Assembly: GCF_001411555.2 (NCBI RefSeq)
Contig: NC_049909.1
Location: 2,465,875-2,529,874 of the forward strand
Length of the DNA stretch: 64,000 nt
Reading direction: 5' to 3'
Origin: Juglans regia
Lineage: Eukaryota; Streptophyta; Magnoliopsida; Fagales; Juglandaceae
Made by a program: the position numbers and the translations under genes. Below are positions 1-10,449 of this stretch, piece after piece. The notes beneath the pieces are model-generated. The model saw nothing but the letters and a program-made list of their open reading frames with translations, did not search any database and was not told the origin of the DNA. Within the stretch, counting starts at the first letter, position 1. Each line of letters starts with the position of its first letter.

Positions 1-764
1 TAATGCATGCCACAGTAGAATAACATTTGAAAGCTTGGAGGAGCTCATCAGGGAAATTCTCAAGGATTGGTCCAAATTGATCCCACCAACGGAGGTACCA
101 GTAGGGGAGTTTTCCTTTGAATTTCTTGTCAAAATTCAGAAACTATGAATGACTCATATCTGGTACCTGAAAAAACATGATAAGTGAAAGCAGTGTCTGT
201 TTTTCCTAGTCTCTTAGGAGTGAATGGGTTTGTTCCCCATTCTTCTTCATTGAGGACTTGGAGAATATATGCACTGTGGTAGATTAATTTTTTTTTTTCA
301 GTTTTATCATAAATTAGCTTTATGATAATTGAATCAGTCAGGATTAGAATACTAGAATAGAACTGAAGGTTCTTGATAGAATCTTCAGGAATCCAGTGGA
401 ATCTTGGGGGAAAATAAGATGAAGCAATTTTGAATAAATCTGTTTGGGCAGATCTATTCGGCTCAATATAAAATAAGTGAGTGGGGTATGTTCTTTTAAT
501 ATACTCAGCTTTTCCTTTTGGGAGGAAATACTGGGTAGCAGAAGTGGTTTTTTATGCAATTGCCTTGGCATAGGGATCAAAAGTCGTAGCAACTGTTGAA
601 GCAAAAGTAGGTGGCTGGATTATTTTACCAATAGGGGTAAACCTATTGGCAATTTGTAAGCTGTTTGAAGCAGGGGTTGCAACAGTCTCATTCTTGATAA
701 TTTTCTTATCAGGAATGGGAGGGGGAGGAGCAGTCTGTTTATTTTTTCCTTTTTTCTTGCTCAT
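1..764 (-). pseudogene. Terminal ORF of the pararetrovirus relic, unknown function, cut by window edge
   Basis: An ATG at 764, eleven bases after the RNase H stop, opens a frame beginning MSKKKGKNKQTAPPPPIPDK. It meets a stop at 552 but the same frame goes on clearly to about 283, with YFLPKGKAEYIKRTYPTHLF. After a poly-A slip near 290 it continues in other frames with FKGKLPYWYL-like and WWDQFG sequence down to base 1. A Lys/Pro-rich start and a WWDxFG-type motif are seen in second ORFs of some endogenous caulimovirids. The function is unknown. Confidence 0.6.
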
Positions 765-774
765 CTTGAGGATT

Positions 775-1323
775 CTACAAGAATTTACGGGTAAGAAAAT
801 CAAGAATAGAATTTTGAGTACTTTTGATATATTCAATTTCAAAATAAAAAACACTTAAAATAGTTTGCCAGCATGCAAAAATATGTTTTGATGCAATGTT
901 TTGAACATCTTTTTCCAAAAAAAATTTAGCACTTTTGCAATTAATCCTTACTAGGAATTTTTTATTAAGCAAATCAGACTGGAATTTAGAAATGCATAGT
1001 ACCATAGATAAAATTTCTTTTTTAATAGTACTATATTTTTCTTGTGCAGGGTTTCAGACTCCAGAATGGAAGCGAACAATCTGTTTAGAAGAGCCTGGTG
1101 AAACACATTGTTTCAGAATGCCACCATAACCAATGTCTGAGGCATCTATTTTAACAATTTTAAATGAATCAGAAGTAGGGATTCTAAGACACGGAAGAGT
1201 TTTAACATGTGCTTTAATTTTCCTTACTAGAATAGTATGAGTTTTTGTCCAATGAGGAGGATTGGAAAGAAGTCTTTTGAACAAAAGATGACATTTTTTA
1301 GACCAAAATGCATCACATTCCAT
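775..1323 (-). pseudogene. Pararetroviral RNase H domain
   Basis: Frame 1054-1323 begins in the connection region and contains KIDASDIGYGGILKQ, the first strand of a retroviral RNase H with its catalytic aspartate. The domain continues in another frame at 775-1005 with INCKSAKFFLEKDVQN and a C-terminal STQNSILDFLTRKFL, the usual end of a caulimovirid RNase H. The frame change and an interruption between 1005 and 1054 show it is broken. The domain's natural end is the stop at 775. Confidence 0.8.
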
Positions 1324-2077
1324 TCGTAGTGACCAAGAGGGGTAACAAAAGCAGTCTTATACCTATCCGACTCTGCTATCTGAATTTGCTAAAATCCGGA
1401 CTTTAAGTCAAATTTGGAGAAGACTATAGCCTCACTTAACCTATGAATCAAGTCATTTCTATTTGGGATATGGTACCTGATCCACTCTAAGACTTTATTC
1501 AAGGGTTTGTAATTAATGACTAATCAAGGGGTTTCTCGTTCTCAGCATTTTTCTGGACATAGAAGGCAGGACAAGACCACGGGGACTTGTTATGTCTAAT
1601 TATCATTTTCTTAAGAAGGTCTGCAATTTCTTTTTGTCAAAATTTTAAAGTCTTGCTATTCATCTGAATAGCATTGGCTTTAGTCGAAATATTTCTTTCA
1701 TCAAAACCTTTGATATAGGGAAGAGAAACGATGTGTTTCTTTCTATACTAAAAAGCAATCGGTAAATCAGAACAGACATTCAAAATTAAATGTTTGTTGA
1801 AATCATCAATTTTTGAAAGTAACAAAGGGGAAGATAATTGTTCAAAAATCTTTTTATACTTGATTTCATGTTGGAGGAAATTCAAATGTTTTTCTTTTGT
1901 AAGAATCAAAGATTTCAAACTTTTATCTTGATCAATCTCAAAGCGAGAAGTAAATTTAAATTTAATTTTCTGGCCGAAAAGATCAGTAGTAATACCGTAT
2001 TTATCAGTCAAAAAGGGGTATAAAGAGGAGATAAAAGGAATACTCAAAATCACTTTGTCAGGCATGTTTCTGACCAA
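1324..2077 (-). pseudogene. Pararetroviral reverse transcriptase, N-terminal part, many stops
   Basis: The open piece 1748-2077 covers the protease-RT connection. After its stop, the minus strand continues with recognisable RT finger motifs such as KSPWSCPAFYVQKNAE near 1560-1600 and, close to 1325, EWNVMHFGLKN, which in related enzymes stands just before the catalytic YxDD box. Several in-frame stops occur. The next recognisable sequence belongs to the connection/RNase H region, so the catalytic box is missing. Confidence 0.72.
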
Positions 2078-2131
2078 AACAGAAGGTATTTTAAAACAAA
2101 CATTGTCTTGGCAAACATGAGTATTGTTGAG

Positions 2132-2953
2132 CTAATAATTGATCTTCATTTGAGATCCATTTGCCGAAAACAATCTCTCAGTAGATTTCTCAAAGTATTT
2201 GCTAGGGATTAATCCTTCCTGAATACAATTCAGGTTGAATCTGTAATCAATCATAGCAACTACAGAGAAGTGAAAATCATGTGAAACAATAATAGTAACC
2301 CTAGAAAACCATTTGGGAGGAATGGTTTGACGAATTAAACATATCTGGTTGTCAGTAGCCACATTATTTTGGCTTGAACCAGAATCATTTGTTTGTTCAT
2401 TGTCAGAAAGAATATCTTGATCAAGTTGTTTGTCTATTTTAAACAACAAAAGTTCTTGTTTTAAAACTTCATTTTCAGATTTAAGGTTGTTTACCTCATA
2501 TCTGAGTACAACAAGTTCTTTTTTAACAGAATTTATTTCAAGTTGTAAATCAGAAGTGGAAATCTCCTTGGATTTTTTCTTTTGAAATCTCTCCAAGGTT
2601 TCTTGAAAATTAATCTTTTGCTTAGAAGTCTTTGGTTCTTGACGGATCATTGTTTTCTTTAGTTTAAGAAGATATTCTTCTTAAAGTTTAGGATTATTAA
2701 TTTGAGAAATCAAGGTTACCAGGAGATTTTCTTGTTCTTCAGCCTTTGTTAAGACATTGACTGTCTTACGAGGAGGCTTACAACAAGTACTATTACAATT
2801 GCAACCCAGCTTTGGATCAAAAGGATCAGGAGATTCAGTTTCACAGTGATATTCTGAATCACTAGAACTGAATTCAAGGACATTCGATGATGAAGATGAG
2901 GCTATTTCTAGGAGTCGAAATAGTTCTTCTTTATCATAGTTATCAATATCCAA
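2132..2953 (-). pseudogene. Pararetroviral acidic/coiled-coil linker and aspartic protease start
   Basis: Frame 2681-2953 is serine- and aspartate-rich with a short cysteine cluster (GCNCNSTCC). Frame 2132-2650 begins with a heptad-like coiled coil and ends in the N-terminal part of a retropepsin-like protease. At the expected Asp-Ser/Thr-Gly site the copy reads Asp-Tyr-Arg within VVAMIDYRFNLNCIQEG, so the active-site loop is changed. The domain then continues with GLIPSKYFEKSTERL, as expected for caulimovirid proteases. A stop between the two frames and one at 2132 show decay. Confidence 0.68.
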
Positions 2954-2990
2954 CTGATTAAGTTTCTTTTTTAATTTTTAGCTTTCTTGA

Positions 2991-3045
2991 GACATTTATC
3001 TGTAAAATGTTAAGTCTTGCCACAATTAAAACATTTTCTTTGTTC
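2991..3045 (-). pseudogene. CCHC zinc knuckle of the viral coat protein, with a stop inside
   Basis: The minus-strand reading shows C-F-N-C-G-K-T-stop-H-F-T-D-K-C, a CX2CX4HX4C nucleic-acid-binding knuckle in which the residue before the histidine has become a stop codon. Basic sequence lies on its N-terminal side. Such knuckles bind viral RNA during packaging. Confidence 0.8.
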
Positions 3046-3172
3046 AAATTCTTTAGAATTCTTTTTCTTAGAAAATGATTTAGGAAAAGATTTTTTATAA
3101 GTTTTCTTATAAAATTCATCACGGGGTTTTCTCCTTAAACCACCATGAGGTTTAGAAAACCTATGCTTTCTT

Positions 3173-3860
3173 TTAGATGGAGCAATAGATGGAAGGCCAA
3201 ATTGTTAACAAAAAGTTCCCAATTTGATATTTGGCTTTCTTACTATTTCTCATCTGTTCACGAAGCATTCTTTGATCATTACACATACTAATGCCAAGTT
3301 TCTTAATTATATTGAAAATATCACCATAGGTGTAATTTTCGTAATTGAGGAATCCAGAGGCATCAGTAAGTTCTTCCTTCACTTTATAAGCAAACAAGCG
3401 AGGTAATCCATCAATAAATTTTTCTTTCCAGTAAGGCTTTTGACTGTCGTCACGAAGCATTACTCAAGAGGTAAAAACATCTTGATACTATCTATAATCT
3501 GACATATGATGACAGGATTATTTAACTGGTCGCTTACACGACGGGTTATGTTTGATGGTGTGCCAATAAAATATTTTAAAATAGTGTAAATCAAAGTATT
3601 AATACTGTCAGGATGTGCCATCCCGATAGTTTCATAAAAAATAAGTAACCTTTCTTCATTACGCTTAACAGCGTTCTGAATGGTTTCCTTAGTTTCATTG
3701 GTTAGATGTTTATCCCACCAATGTCTTAAAACACCGAAAAAATCTTGTGTTAAAATCATAACAATATCAGGTTGTCTAATATTGTTGTTAATATAAGGAT
3801 TTGCAACTAAAGACATTTTACTCATGGTATTGAGGATTTCTTGTTCAGATAATCCATCAA
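3173..3860 (-). pseudogene. Pararetroviral coat protein (gag-like) region, frameshifted
   Basis: Two overlapping minus-strand frames, 3460-3825 and 3173-3460, together read as a capsid domain. The first holds GVLRHWWDKHLTNETK and LIYTILKYFIG; the second holds YWKEKFIDGLPRLFAYKVK and continues towards the zinc knuckle. The switch between frames close to 3460-3470 shows one frameshift. Caulimovirid coat proteins have this WW...L and 'KF..GLP..F' pattern upstream of a CCHC finger, so the assignment rests on motif plus order. Confidence 0.72.
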
Positions 3861-3889
3861 TATTCCATTCGTAAACTTTATCTGCAGAG

Positions 3890-5200
3890 TAAGAATATTA
3901 GTTTTGAAAAAATTTTTCTTCAAACTGTAAATCAGGAGGAGTGGGCCTTGAATACCATTTCTTCATCAGACTCATTGGTTTGGGTCATTTTGAAGAAAAT
4001 CTGGCTATTTCAGGTTTTAAATCAATATCTTAAAAATTATTTGTAATTAAATCAATATCCTTTTCTTCAGAGAATTCATCGTTAGATGATTCTTCTGTGG
4101 TTTCAACAAGAACAACTTATTTTTCATTGCTATTTAAAGAACTGGTAGAAGGCTATTCTTTCTTAAGATCATCAATCATTTGATCTATTTTTTCCAGAGT
4201 TTTGGCCTGAGAAGTTTTAAAATCAATTTTAGGCCATTCTTCTGGTAAAATTATTAAAGGTTTTTCAATGTTTTTCTTTGGCTGATCTTTGGGAGGAACC
4301 AAAGGATTTTCAATTTTGAAAACAGGATTTGAAGCAAAAATAGGCTTTTCAACCTTTTCTTCAATCCTATCCAACTGTTGTCCGATTGTGTGAAGAGCAA
4401 GGTTTACAAAATTATTCTGAGGAATAATCTTTTTTGTTTCTTTTATAACCTTGTCTTTTTCAGGATCTCTGGAAACAATTTCAGGGATTTTAAAAGGAGA
4501 AGCAGCTACTTCTGATCCTTTAAAAGGAATAAGTACTGTCTCTAAAGGCGGATAACTAGCTTGAATTACAGTCTTGCCTTCTTCCTTGACAAAATCAGTT
4601 TTAACAACATTTAAAGTATTTTTAGAAACATAGTAATTTTCAACAAAATCAAAGAAAAGAATATGTCTTTGGAGCCTATTCATTTCTTCTTTCCATTTGC
4701 ATTTGACGCATTGCTTTTCAATTTGTGAAAATTTCGCATGATAAGCTCTTCGCTTGTCACTGTTTTCATAAGATTCAAAATCTTTGAAAAGGGCAACTAA
4801 ATCAAATTTAAATGGTTTGTTTAAAATAGTTAAACTATGATGCACAAGAGCAACAGGAGCAACCATATCTGAAACTATGGGAGACACAGAAGAATTATCT
4901 TCTTCTTTGTCAGCTTCATCCTGTATGGGCTTACTACTAGAGGATTCTCCCTCTTTGGTAGTGTAATAGGCTGATGTTACCTGTGAGGACGTAGAAAGTC
5001 ATTTTAGTTTCAAAACAGGATTAACGGGCTGGGCTGTTTGAACTGAGTCTTCCAGAAATTGTTTGAGATGTTGATCTCGTCTAACTGGATTTTCAGTAAC
5101 AGAACCAGCAAAAGAGGATCGAGATCCGGCAAAATAATTTCTTCTTAGGCTAGACTGATCAAAACTAATTTTAACAGTCTCGTCAACATATTACTTAATG
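3890..5200 (-). pseudogene. Pararetroviral polyprotein linker between movement protein and coat
   Basis: The longest open piece is 4153-4887 (244 codons). It is lysine- and glutamate-rich, contains a CVKCKWKEEMNRL segment and ends in a charged, probably coiled region. Translation on both sides shows further polyprotein-like sequence interrupted by several stops, for example near 4120, 4030 and 5005. I do not recognise an enzymatic domain. Its place between movement protein and coat suggests a virion-associated or structural spacer, which is inference from gene order only. Confidence 0.6.
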
Positions 5201-5215
5201 TAATCAAGATTACAA

Positions 5216-6046
5216 TCAGTTGCTATATTTTTTTACAGGGGAAACTTCATTTTCCAAAGTCCATTCACTGGGAAGGGTTATGTCTCTCCAGTAAATTCTT
5301 TTTGGAATTTGAATATTCGCATCTGGAATAGAACTTTGGATTAGAAGAGTGCTACCCGCAGAAGGTTTTGCAATAGCTTTTGGATCTAAATTAGTTTTTA
5401 AAAGACGATAATAAATCTGGAAAATTAAAGCAAGAGGCCTACTGCCTTTGATCATGTCATAACCAGAGCTCAGTATGTTCAAAGTTAAAGCCTTGATAAC
5501 ATGTTCATCATCAAGTGAAAGGGTTAAATCAGGAAAACAATTAAAATGAACTGGTCCTTCAGAAAGAGAGGACTGGATCATTCCAAGAATACTAGTCTCA
5601 AAATTGTTGAATCTAGCATCTCTTAAATAGAAAAGTACAGATGCATTAATCCCTCTTTTGGTAAGAGATTTGGCTGCAATCTGTACAGAACCAACATGTA
5701 TGTATTTATACCCTTTGTTTAAATACTCTTTAATATTATCTTTTTGGAAAAGATAACATTTTTCTTGAGATTTAGAAAGAGCATAAGTTTGTTCCACCGT
5801 TCGAACATTTTGGGAGACGTTGAAAGTCTTTTGGACCCAAGAGGTCTGGTAAATAGTATTAACTGGAAACTTAAGGATTTCCCAAGATTCCAGAACAGGA
5901 GGAATAGAAATTGCATTTTCAAAAGAGCAGTCTTCTTCAATGTCAGGTGGCCTAGTCAACCTAGTACTAACAGTTGAATTAGATCTAAACATTCTATCTA
6001 TTTTGTTGCTAGACAACACCGACCTTCGCACTTCAGGGGCCTGCAA
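5216..6046 (-). pseudogene. Pararetroviral movement protein region (30K superfamily)
   Basis: This 276-codon open frame is the longest intact piece of the viral relic. It contains segments typical of caulimovirid movement proteins, including the stretch YIHVGSVQIAAKSLTKRG followed by a predicted beta-rich core with FLRDARFNNFE and LTLSLDDEHV. In exogenous relatives this protein forms tubules or modifies plasmodesmata for cell-to-cell spread. Here the frame ends with a stop at 5216, and more polyprotein-like sequence continues after it, so it was probably the N-terminal part of a long polyprotein. The start used is the first ATG of the open frame; the true viral start could lie a little upstream. 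Confidence 0.8.
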
Positions 6047-7236
6047 ACATCATCTTTTCCCGACCCGACAACCCAAACTACCCTCACCCTCTCCGGCAAG
6101 CGGGACTTACCAAGGGTAATAGACAGACAGAAAAGATACTGAACCAACCAAAGTAAGAACTCAGGGTGGGGGTTATGGACAAGCTCAAGAGATTCTTAGA
6201 TCAATTAAAATGGTCCAGCCCACGAAAGGGCCCAAGTCTAGTTACTCAACATCCAACTTGCATATTATAAGTCCCTTCCTCTTTCTTTCTCTAGGATTTC
6301 AGCTGCCTCTATATATAGATATATATATATATATATTCTCATGCTTGTAGATATCTATCTCCGGTTGATGCACCTCCAAAATTTCTACAGTTTTCTTTCC
6401 TCTATTTCTCTCTTAAGTACAAGCTTATCGTTCACGTTTTGGAAACTATCATTATTAGATTATCAATTAGTTGTGGCACCTCCACAAGCCGCACCCTTCC
6501 TCCATGTTCAGAGCATCAAAATGTAGCCTGCGCTCAAGCTTCAATCTCCCTAAAACACGGCACTCTCTCCTCCACTTTTAACAACCCCAAGCAGTACAAA
6601 AATCGCCATAGATTTGAGCCAATTGCACTATCGTAAACCCAACACTTATATCCCTCTCGATTTCTCTCAAGCTCCATTGCCGACCCTGCACAACCCAGCC
6701 ACGGCCATAAATAGAAGCCTAGCCCAAGACACAGCCCTGTGTCACAGTAGCATCACTACATCGTAGATCCACATCGATGGAGACCACAACTCTGGCTCAT
6801 GGGGAGAGGACCACACTAGGCACAACCTTCATGGACAGCCCAGTTACACCACTGCTCTTCACCATTATAAACAACCACCGACCGACGTTCAGTCCCTTGT
6901 TTGGCCACCCACGCTCGTCCCCAAACATCCTTTATTTTCATATGCAAAAACAGAGCAAGAAACTCCTCCCCAAGCTCTCAATTTTTCAGCCACAGTTGAC
7001 CTCAGCCAGCCACTAACAGCCGCCAACCCCCACAGTCCCATCATGCTACTCCTCACGCCACCATCATCTCGGTTAGCACACTCCACCGTACGTAAATCTC
7101 TTTCTCTATCTACACCGCGAGTAACAGCTTCCTCTCTCTCCTCTCCCAATGCTTTTCCACCGCACCCAACCACTTGCCACTGCTCATTGCTTCTCTCTCG
7201 ATAAGCTTCTACCGAGCAACCCCCTGCTACACACAA
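6047..7236. other. Intergenic, pyrimidine-rich, no supported gene
   Basis: The stretch is C/T-rich on the plus strand with scattered short frames whose composition looks like shadow coding. A TATATA run lies at 6309-6336. Some of the segment could be untranslated or LTR sequence of an old retroelement, but I cannot assign it. Confidence 0.4.
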
Positions 7237-7345
7237 GAAAAGTTTACGTTGGTTTCAAAAAGAAAGTGATTTACATTTATGTAGAAAGTCATTTACGTAG
7301 GAAGTGATTTACATTTACGTTGGTTTCAATTAGAAAGTGATTTAT
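7237..7345. repeat. Short imperfect direct repeat
   Basis: The motif TTTACGTTGGTTTCAA followed by AGAAAGTGATTTA occurs twice, at about 7237 and 7313, with partial extra copies of AAGTGATTTACATTTA between them. It looks like a local tandem expansion of unknown origin. Confidence 0.6.
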
Positions 7346-7369
7346 TTTAGTTGATCCCTCGTTAAGCTT

Positions 7370-8325
7370 GCTAAGCATAAAGTAGCGTAACAGGATGAGA
7401 CTTGAGAGGATATGACATTTATGCCCTTTGAGTTATAAGCCTAAGCAAATGTGTTATGAACTTATATTTTTGTTGGGCTTGATTTTATGATGGTCTATTT
7501 TAAGTGGGCTTAGTCTCACTTTATGTTAGCCCACAAAGTGTTTCTTTTAACAAGAATAATTTAGAGTTTAACGTATTAGTTGAAGTTATTAATTAGATAT
7601 AGATTAATGTGGGAAGTGATGAGCTTTTAGGGTTTAAAAGAATTTTAGATTTTTAGGAAAAATAGGTTATTTTAGAATTTCAGGTTTAAGTACCGAAATA
7701 TGTGTTTGATTGAAAATTTACGGAAGTTACGTGACTATTTTATAAGTGACGATTGATATTCGTTTGACACTATTGTGGAAAAATTCAGAGAAAATAAAAA
7801 TTCTAGGTAAGCAGGATTTTTATACTAGATTTTGCATAAAAAAATGAACTGAGGTTGATTTATAAAAATGTGCATGATATGTTTTGAAAAGAAATGTGAA
7901 ATTAATCCCAGTTATGTGTTCTGCATTACTCATGAAATCTATATAAAAGAGAAAGTATTTTCTGACATGACAAGTGTAGACATGAGCAATATTTTGACAT
8001 GTTGTTTCTAAGATGTACAAAAGAGCGAATATGAAATTTGATTTTGTACATGTTTTGTGAAAATGTTCTGAATCCGTTTTTGATTATGTGAAAATGATAT
8101 GAGTATGATCAACACTCTGTTTGATATGATATGATATGCATCTAAAAAACCTTTGGCATGACTTTCTGATTCTATTATATGGTTGGTACCAATATCTCTG
8201 ATATGAGTGCACCCACTTTGGAAACAAAGTGATTTTTCTGCTTGTTCTTTCCTTTGTGCATACTCCGAGCTCCGAAAATGAATAAGGGAAATTTTCACTC
8301 GTCAGTGAGCTTCTCTAGATCATAT
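7370..8325 (-). mobile_element. LTR fragment of a Ty3/gypsy element, left of the LINE
   Basis: No coding sequence is seen. The segment has the low-complexity ATATGATATGATATG pattern that reappears on the far side of the LINE at 13920-13990, suggesting that both are halves of one LTR split by the LINE. The outer boundary of the LTR could not be fixed; 7370 is a rough start. Confidence 0.45.
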
Positions 8326-8403
8326 TTGTGGTTTTATAAAAAATCGTTGAGGGTTGAAATCGATACTGGTGATTGAAATCGTTGAGCTTCTCTGGATCGT
8401 AAT

Positions 8404-8993
8404 GTGCTAGTTCGAATGGCAAAGGAGGAAGATTTTATTAGTGTAATGGCGAGAGGAAATTCTGAGGTTCATGGAATTCCTTTTCAAGTTTTTCACTGGA
8501 CTCCAGATTTTGTGGAAGATGAGGATTCTCCTCGGGTACCCGTATGGATTACTTTGTCGGGGTTGCCTCCTAATTATTTTCAGGAGTCAATGCTACGAAG
8601 TATTGGTAATGGGTTTGGACGGTATTTGAAGAGAGACAATGCGACAACCTACGTCACTCGTCCGGAGGATGCTTGGATTTGTGTGGAATTGGATGCTTTA
8701 ATGCCGATGCATAAATCCTTCTGGCTGGGCCCTCCGGGTCTTGCATTGAGCCATTGCCAAGAGGTGATCTTTGAATCAACTCCTTCTTTCTCTGTTTTCT
8801 GCAAAAAATAGGGGCACCTTGAGGATAATTGTTTACGATGGAATGCGAAAGGAAAAAAAGACAAGAAAGCGACTGGGGAGGTGGAAGGAAAAAAGACTGG
8901 TTCGAAAAATACTTGGAAGTTGGTGGGTAGTCGGGAGAACGAGAACAATATTCTAGATAAAGAAACGGATGTGGGGAAGTCTTCAAAGGCATG
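8404..8993 (+). pseudogene. LINE ORF1 (DUF4283-like, zinc-knuckle remnant)
   Basis: The first open piece, 8404-8811, encodes the DUF4283-type nucleic-acid-binding module, with MAKEEDFISVMARG, PVWITLSGLPPNYF and an AWICVELD strand. It ends in FCKK-stop-GHLEDNC, a zinc knuckle in which one codon has become a stop and the first cysteine is not evident. The same frame continues with a Lys/Gly-rich tail to about 8993. In active plant LINEs this protein binds the element RNA. The ORF appears to lack its extreme N terminus. Confidence 0.75.
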
Positions 8994-9589
8994 ACGCAAC
9001 TCCATTTTGGAAGCCATACGGAATTGCTGAGCAACAACTGGTGGGAATCATACCAGCGTGTGGTTCGTATCGTTGGAAGGGGGAGTATATGAGTCATGTA
9101 TGGGTGCGTCTGGTGATGCTACTCCTAAGGAGATTACCTCTGGGGACGTGGAGAAGCAGGTTGGCGTTGGTTCGGATCCGTCTGTTGCTGAGGGTGTAAA
9201 GACTCATTTTCAATCAAAGGAGAAAGACTTTAAACAACATGAGAGTTGGTTTGCAACCATAAAGGTAGAGTCTAAGGGGGAAGCCCACGAGAGAATTGAA
9301 TTAGCCGAACCACGAAGCTCTTTGAGATTGGTGGACGAGGCTCTAGAGTTTGAACTAGGTGGCTTGGGTGATACAGAATTCTTGGATGCGGAAGATGTGG
9401 ATGAATTGTGCATAAACGGGTCAACTGGTGAGTCTAAGGAGGACTTGCATGAATTAGTGGCTAAGTCATTTGACTCAAACCCTGACGTGCATATTCCGTT
9501 GAAAAAAAAAGAAGGGGGTAAGAAGAGCAAAATCTGTTGTAGTGCTGGAGCGTCACGCACATTCCAAAAAATCCTTTAATTTTTTATGC

Positions 9590-10316
9590 AGATACTTACT
9601 TGGAATATTAGGGGCATTCTTTCATCAAAGAGTAGGCTTCATCGCATTTTGAATAAAAGTCGCCTTCAGTGGTGGCTATTTTAGAACCATTTTTAGTTTC
9701 GAATAAATGTCGTCGATGAGCAAGATGGATGAAATTGCCGTCATATTTGAATAATGCTGCGATGGGTGGTAAAATTTGGATTTTTTGGGATGCTAAGTTT
9801 GAGTTGCTCGCCATGTCAGATTAAGCGATTAGTGGATGGTTTGTCCAAGGTAATTGTTGGGTGCTTACAATATTTGTTTATGCTAGTTGCTTTCGGGTGA
9901 AAATAATGGAACTTTGGGACTTTTTGAAAATGCAAAACTCTTGTGGACTTCCATGGTTCATTGGGGGGGATTTTAATATAATTCGGGATGATAGTGAGGT
10001 TGGTGGACTCTTCAGGCTCCCTGGGCAAAAAGGGAATTTAATGAGTGTATCCAAGATTATGCGTTGGGGGATCTTCTGTATGACGTGAATCGTTTATCGT
10101 GGGGTAATGGGTGGTTAGGGGGGCAGAGAATTTGGGCGGTGCTGGATCTCATACTAGTGAACTTGCAATTCACTAGTTACTTTGGTGAGGTCAAGGTCAC
10201 GTATTTGCCTCGGTCTTCTTCGGATCATGCACCAATGTTGGAGAAAGGGAGTCAAGTGCTCTACTTTTTAGGTTTCTTCGAATGTGGGAATCTCATGAGG
10301 GTTTTCTTCCATTAGT
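9590..10316 (+). pseudogene. LINE AP-type endonuclease domain, frameshifted
   Basis: The domain opens with MQILTWNIRGI, the classic start of plant LINE endonucleases. The remainder is spread over frames: WFIGGDFNIIRDDSEVGG (9861-10088) carries the GDFN motif, and SSDHAPML near the end (10064-10315) carries the SDH catalytic motif. Several stops lie between 9680 and 9860. In active elements this enzyme nicks target DNA to prime reverse transcription. Confidence 0.8.
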
Positions 10317-10449
10317 GCAAGTGGTCTGGAACACAAGTGTGGAAGGGTGTGCTATGTTTCGTATCAATAGGACGTTAAAAATGCTAAAAGAGCTCTTCAA
10401 ATGTGGAACAAGGAGACTTTTGGCCGGGTGGAGGTGGAATTAAAAAAAA

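Larger units (their letters stand above)
1..6046 (-). mobile_element. Endogenous pararetrovirus (Caulimoviridae) relic, truncated by window edge
   Basis: Read on the minus strand, the block contains a 30K-type movement protein, a coat region, a CCHC zinc knuckle, an aspartic protease remnant, reverse transcriptase, RNase H and a further ORF. No integrase and no LTRs are visible, which separates it from Ty3/gypsy elements and fits an integrated plant pararetrovirus. Stop codons, frameshifts and a deletion in the RT show it is an old, defective copy. The separate ORF after RNase H recalls Florendovirus-type genomes, but the genus is an inference. Confidence 0.88.

Noticed and set aside
6777..7236. 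Open frames on both strands (plus 6777-7016, minus 6889-7236)
   Set aside because: Composition follows the pyrimidine-rich background and no motif or family was recognised.
8649..9097. Minus-strand frames of 122 and 147 codons
   Set aside because: Antisense shadows of the LINE ORF1.
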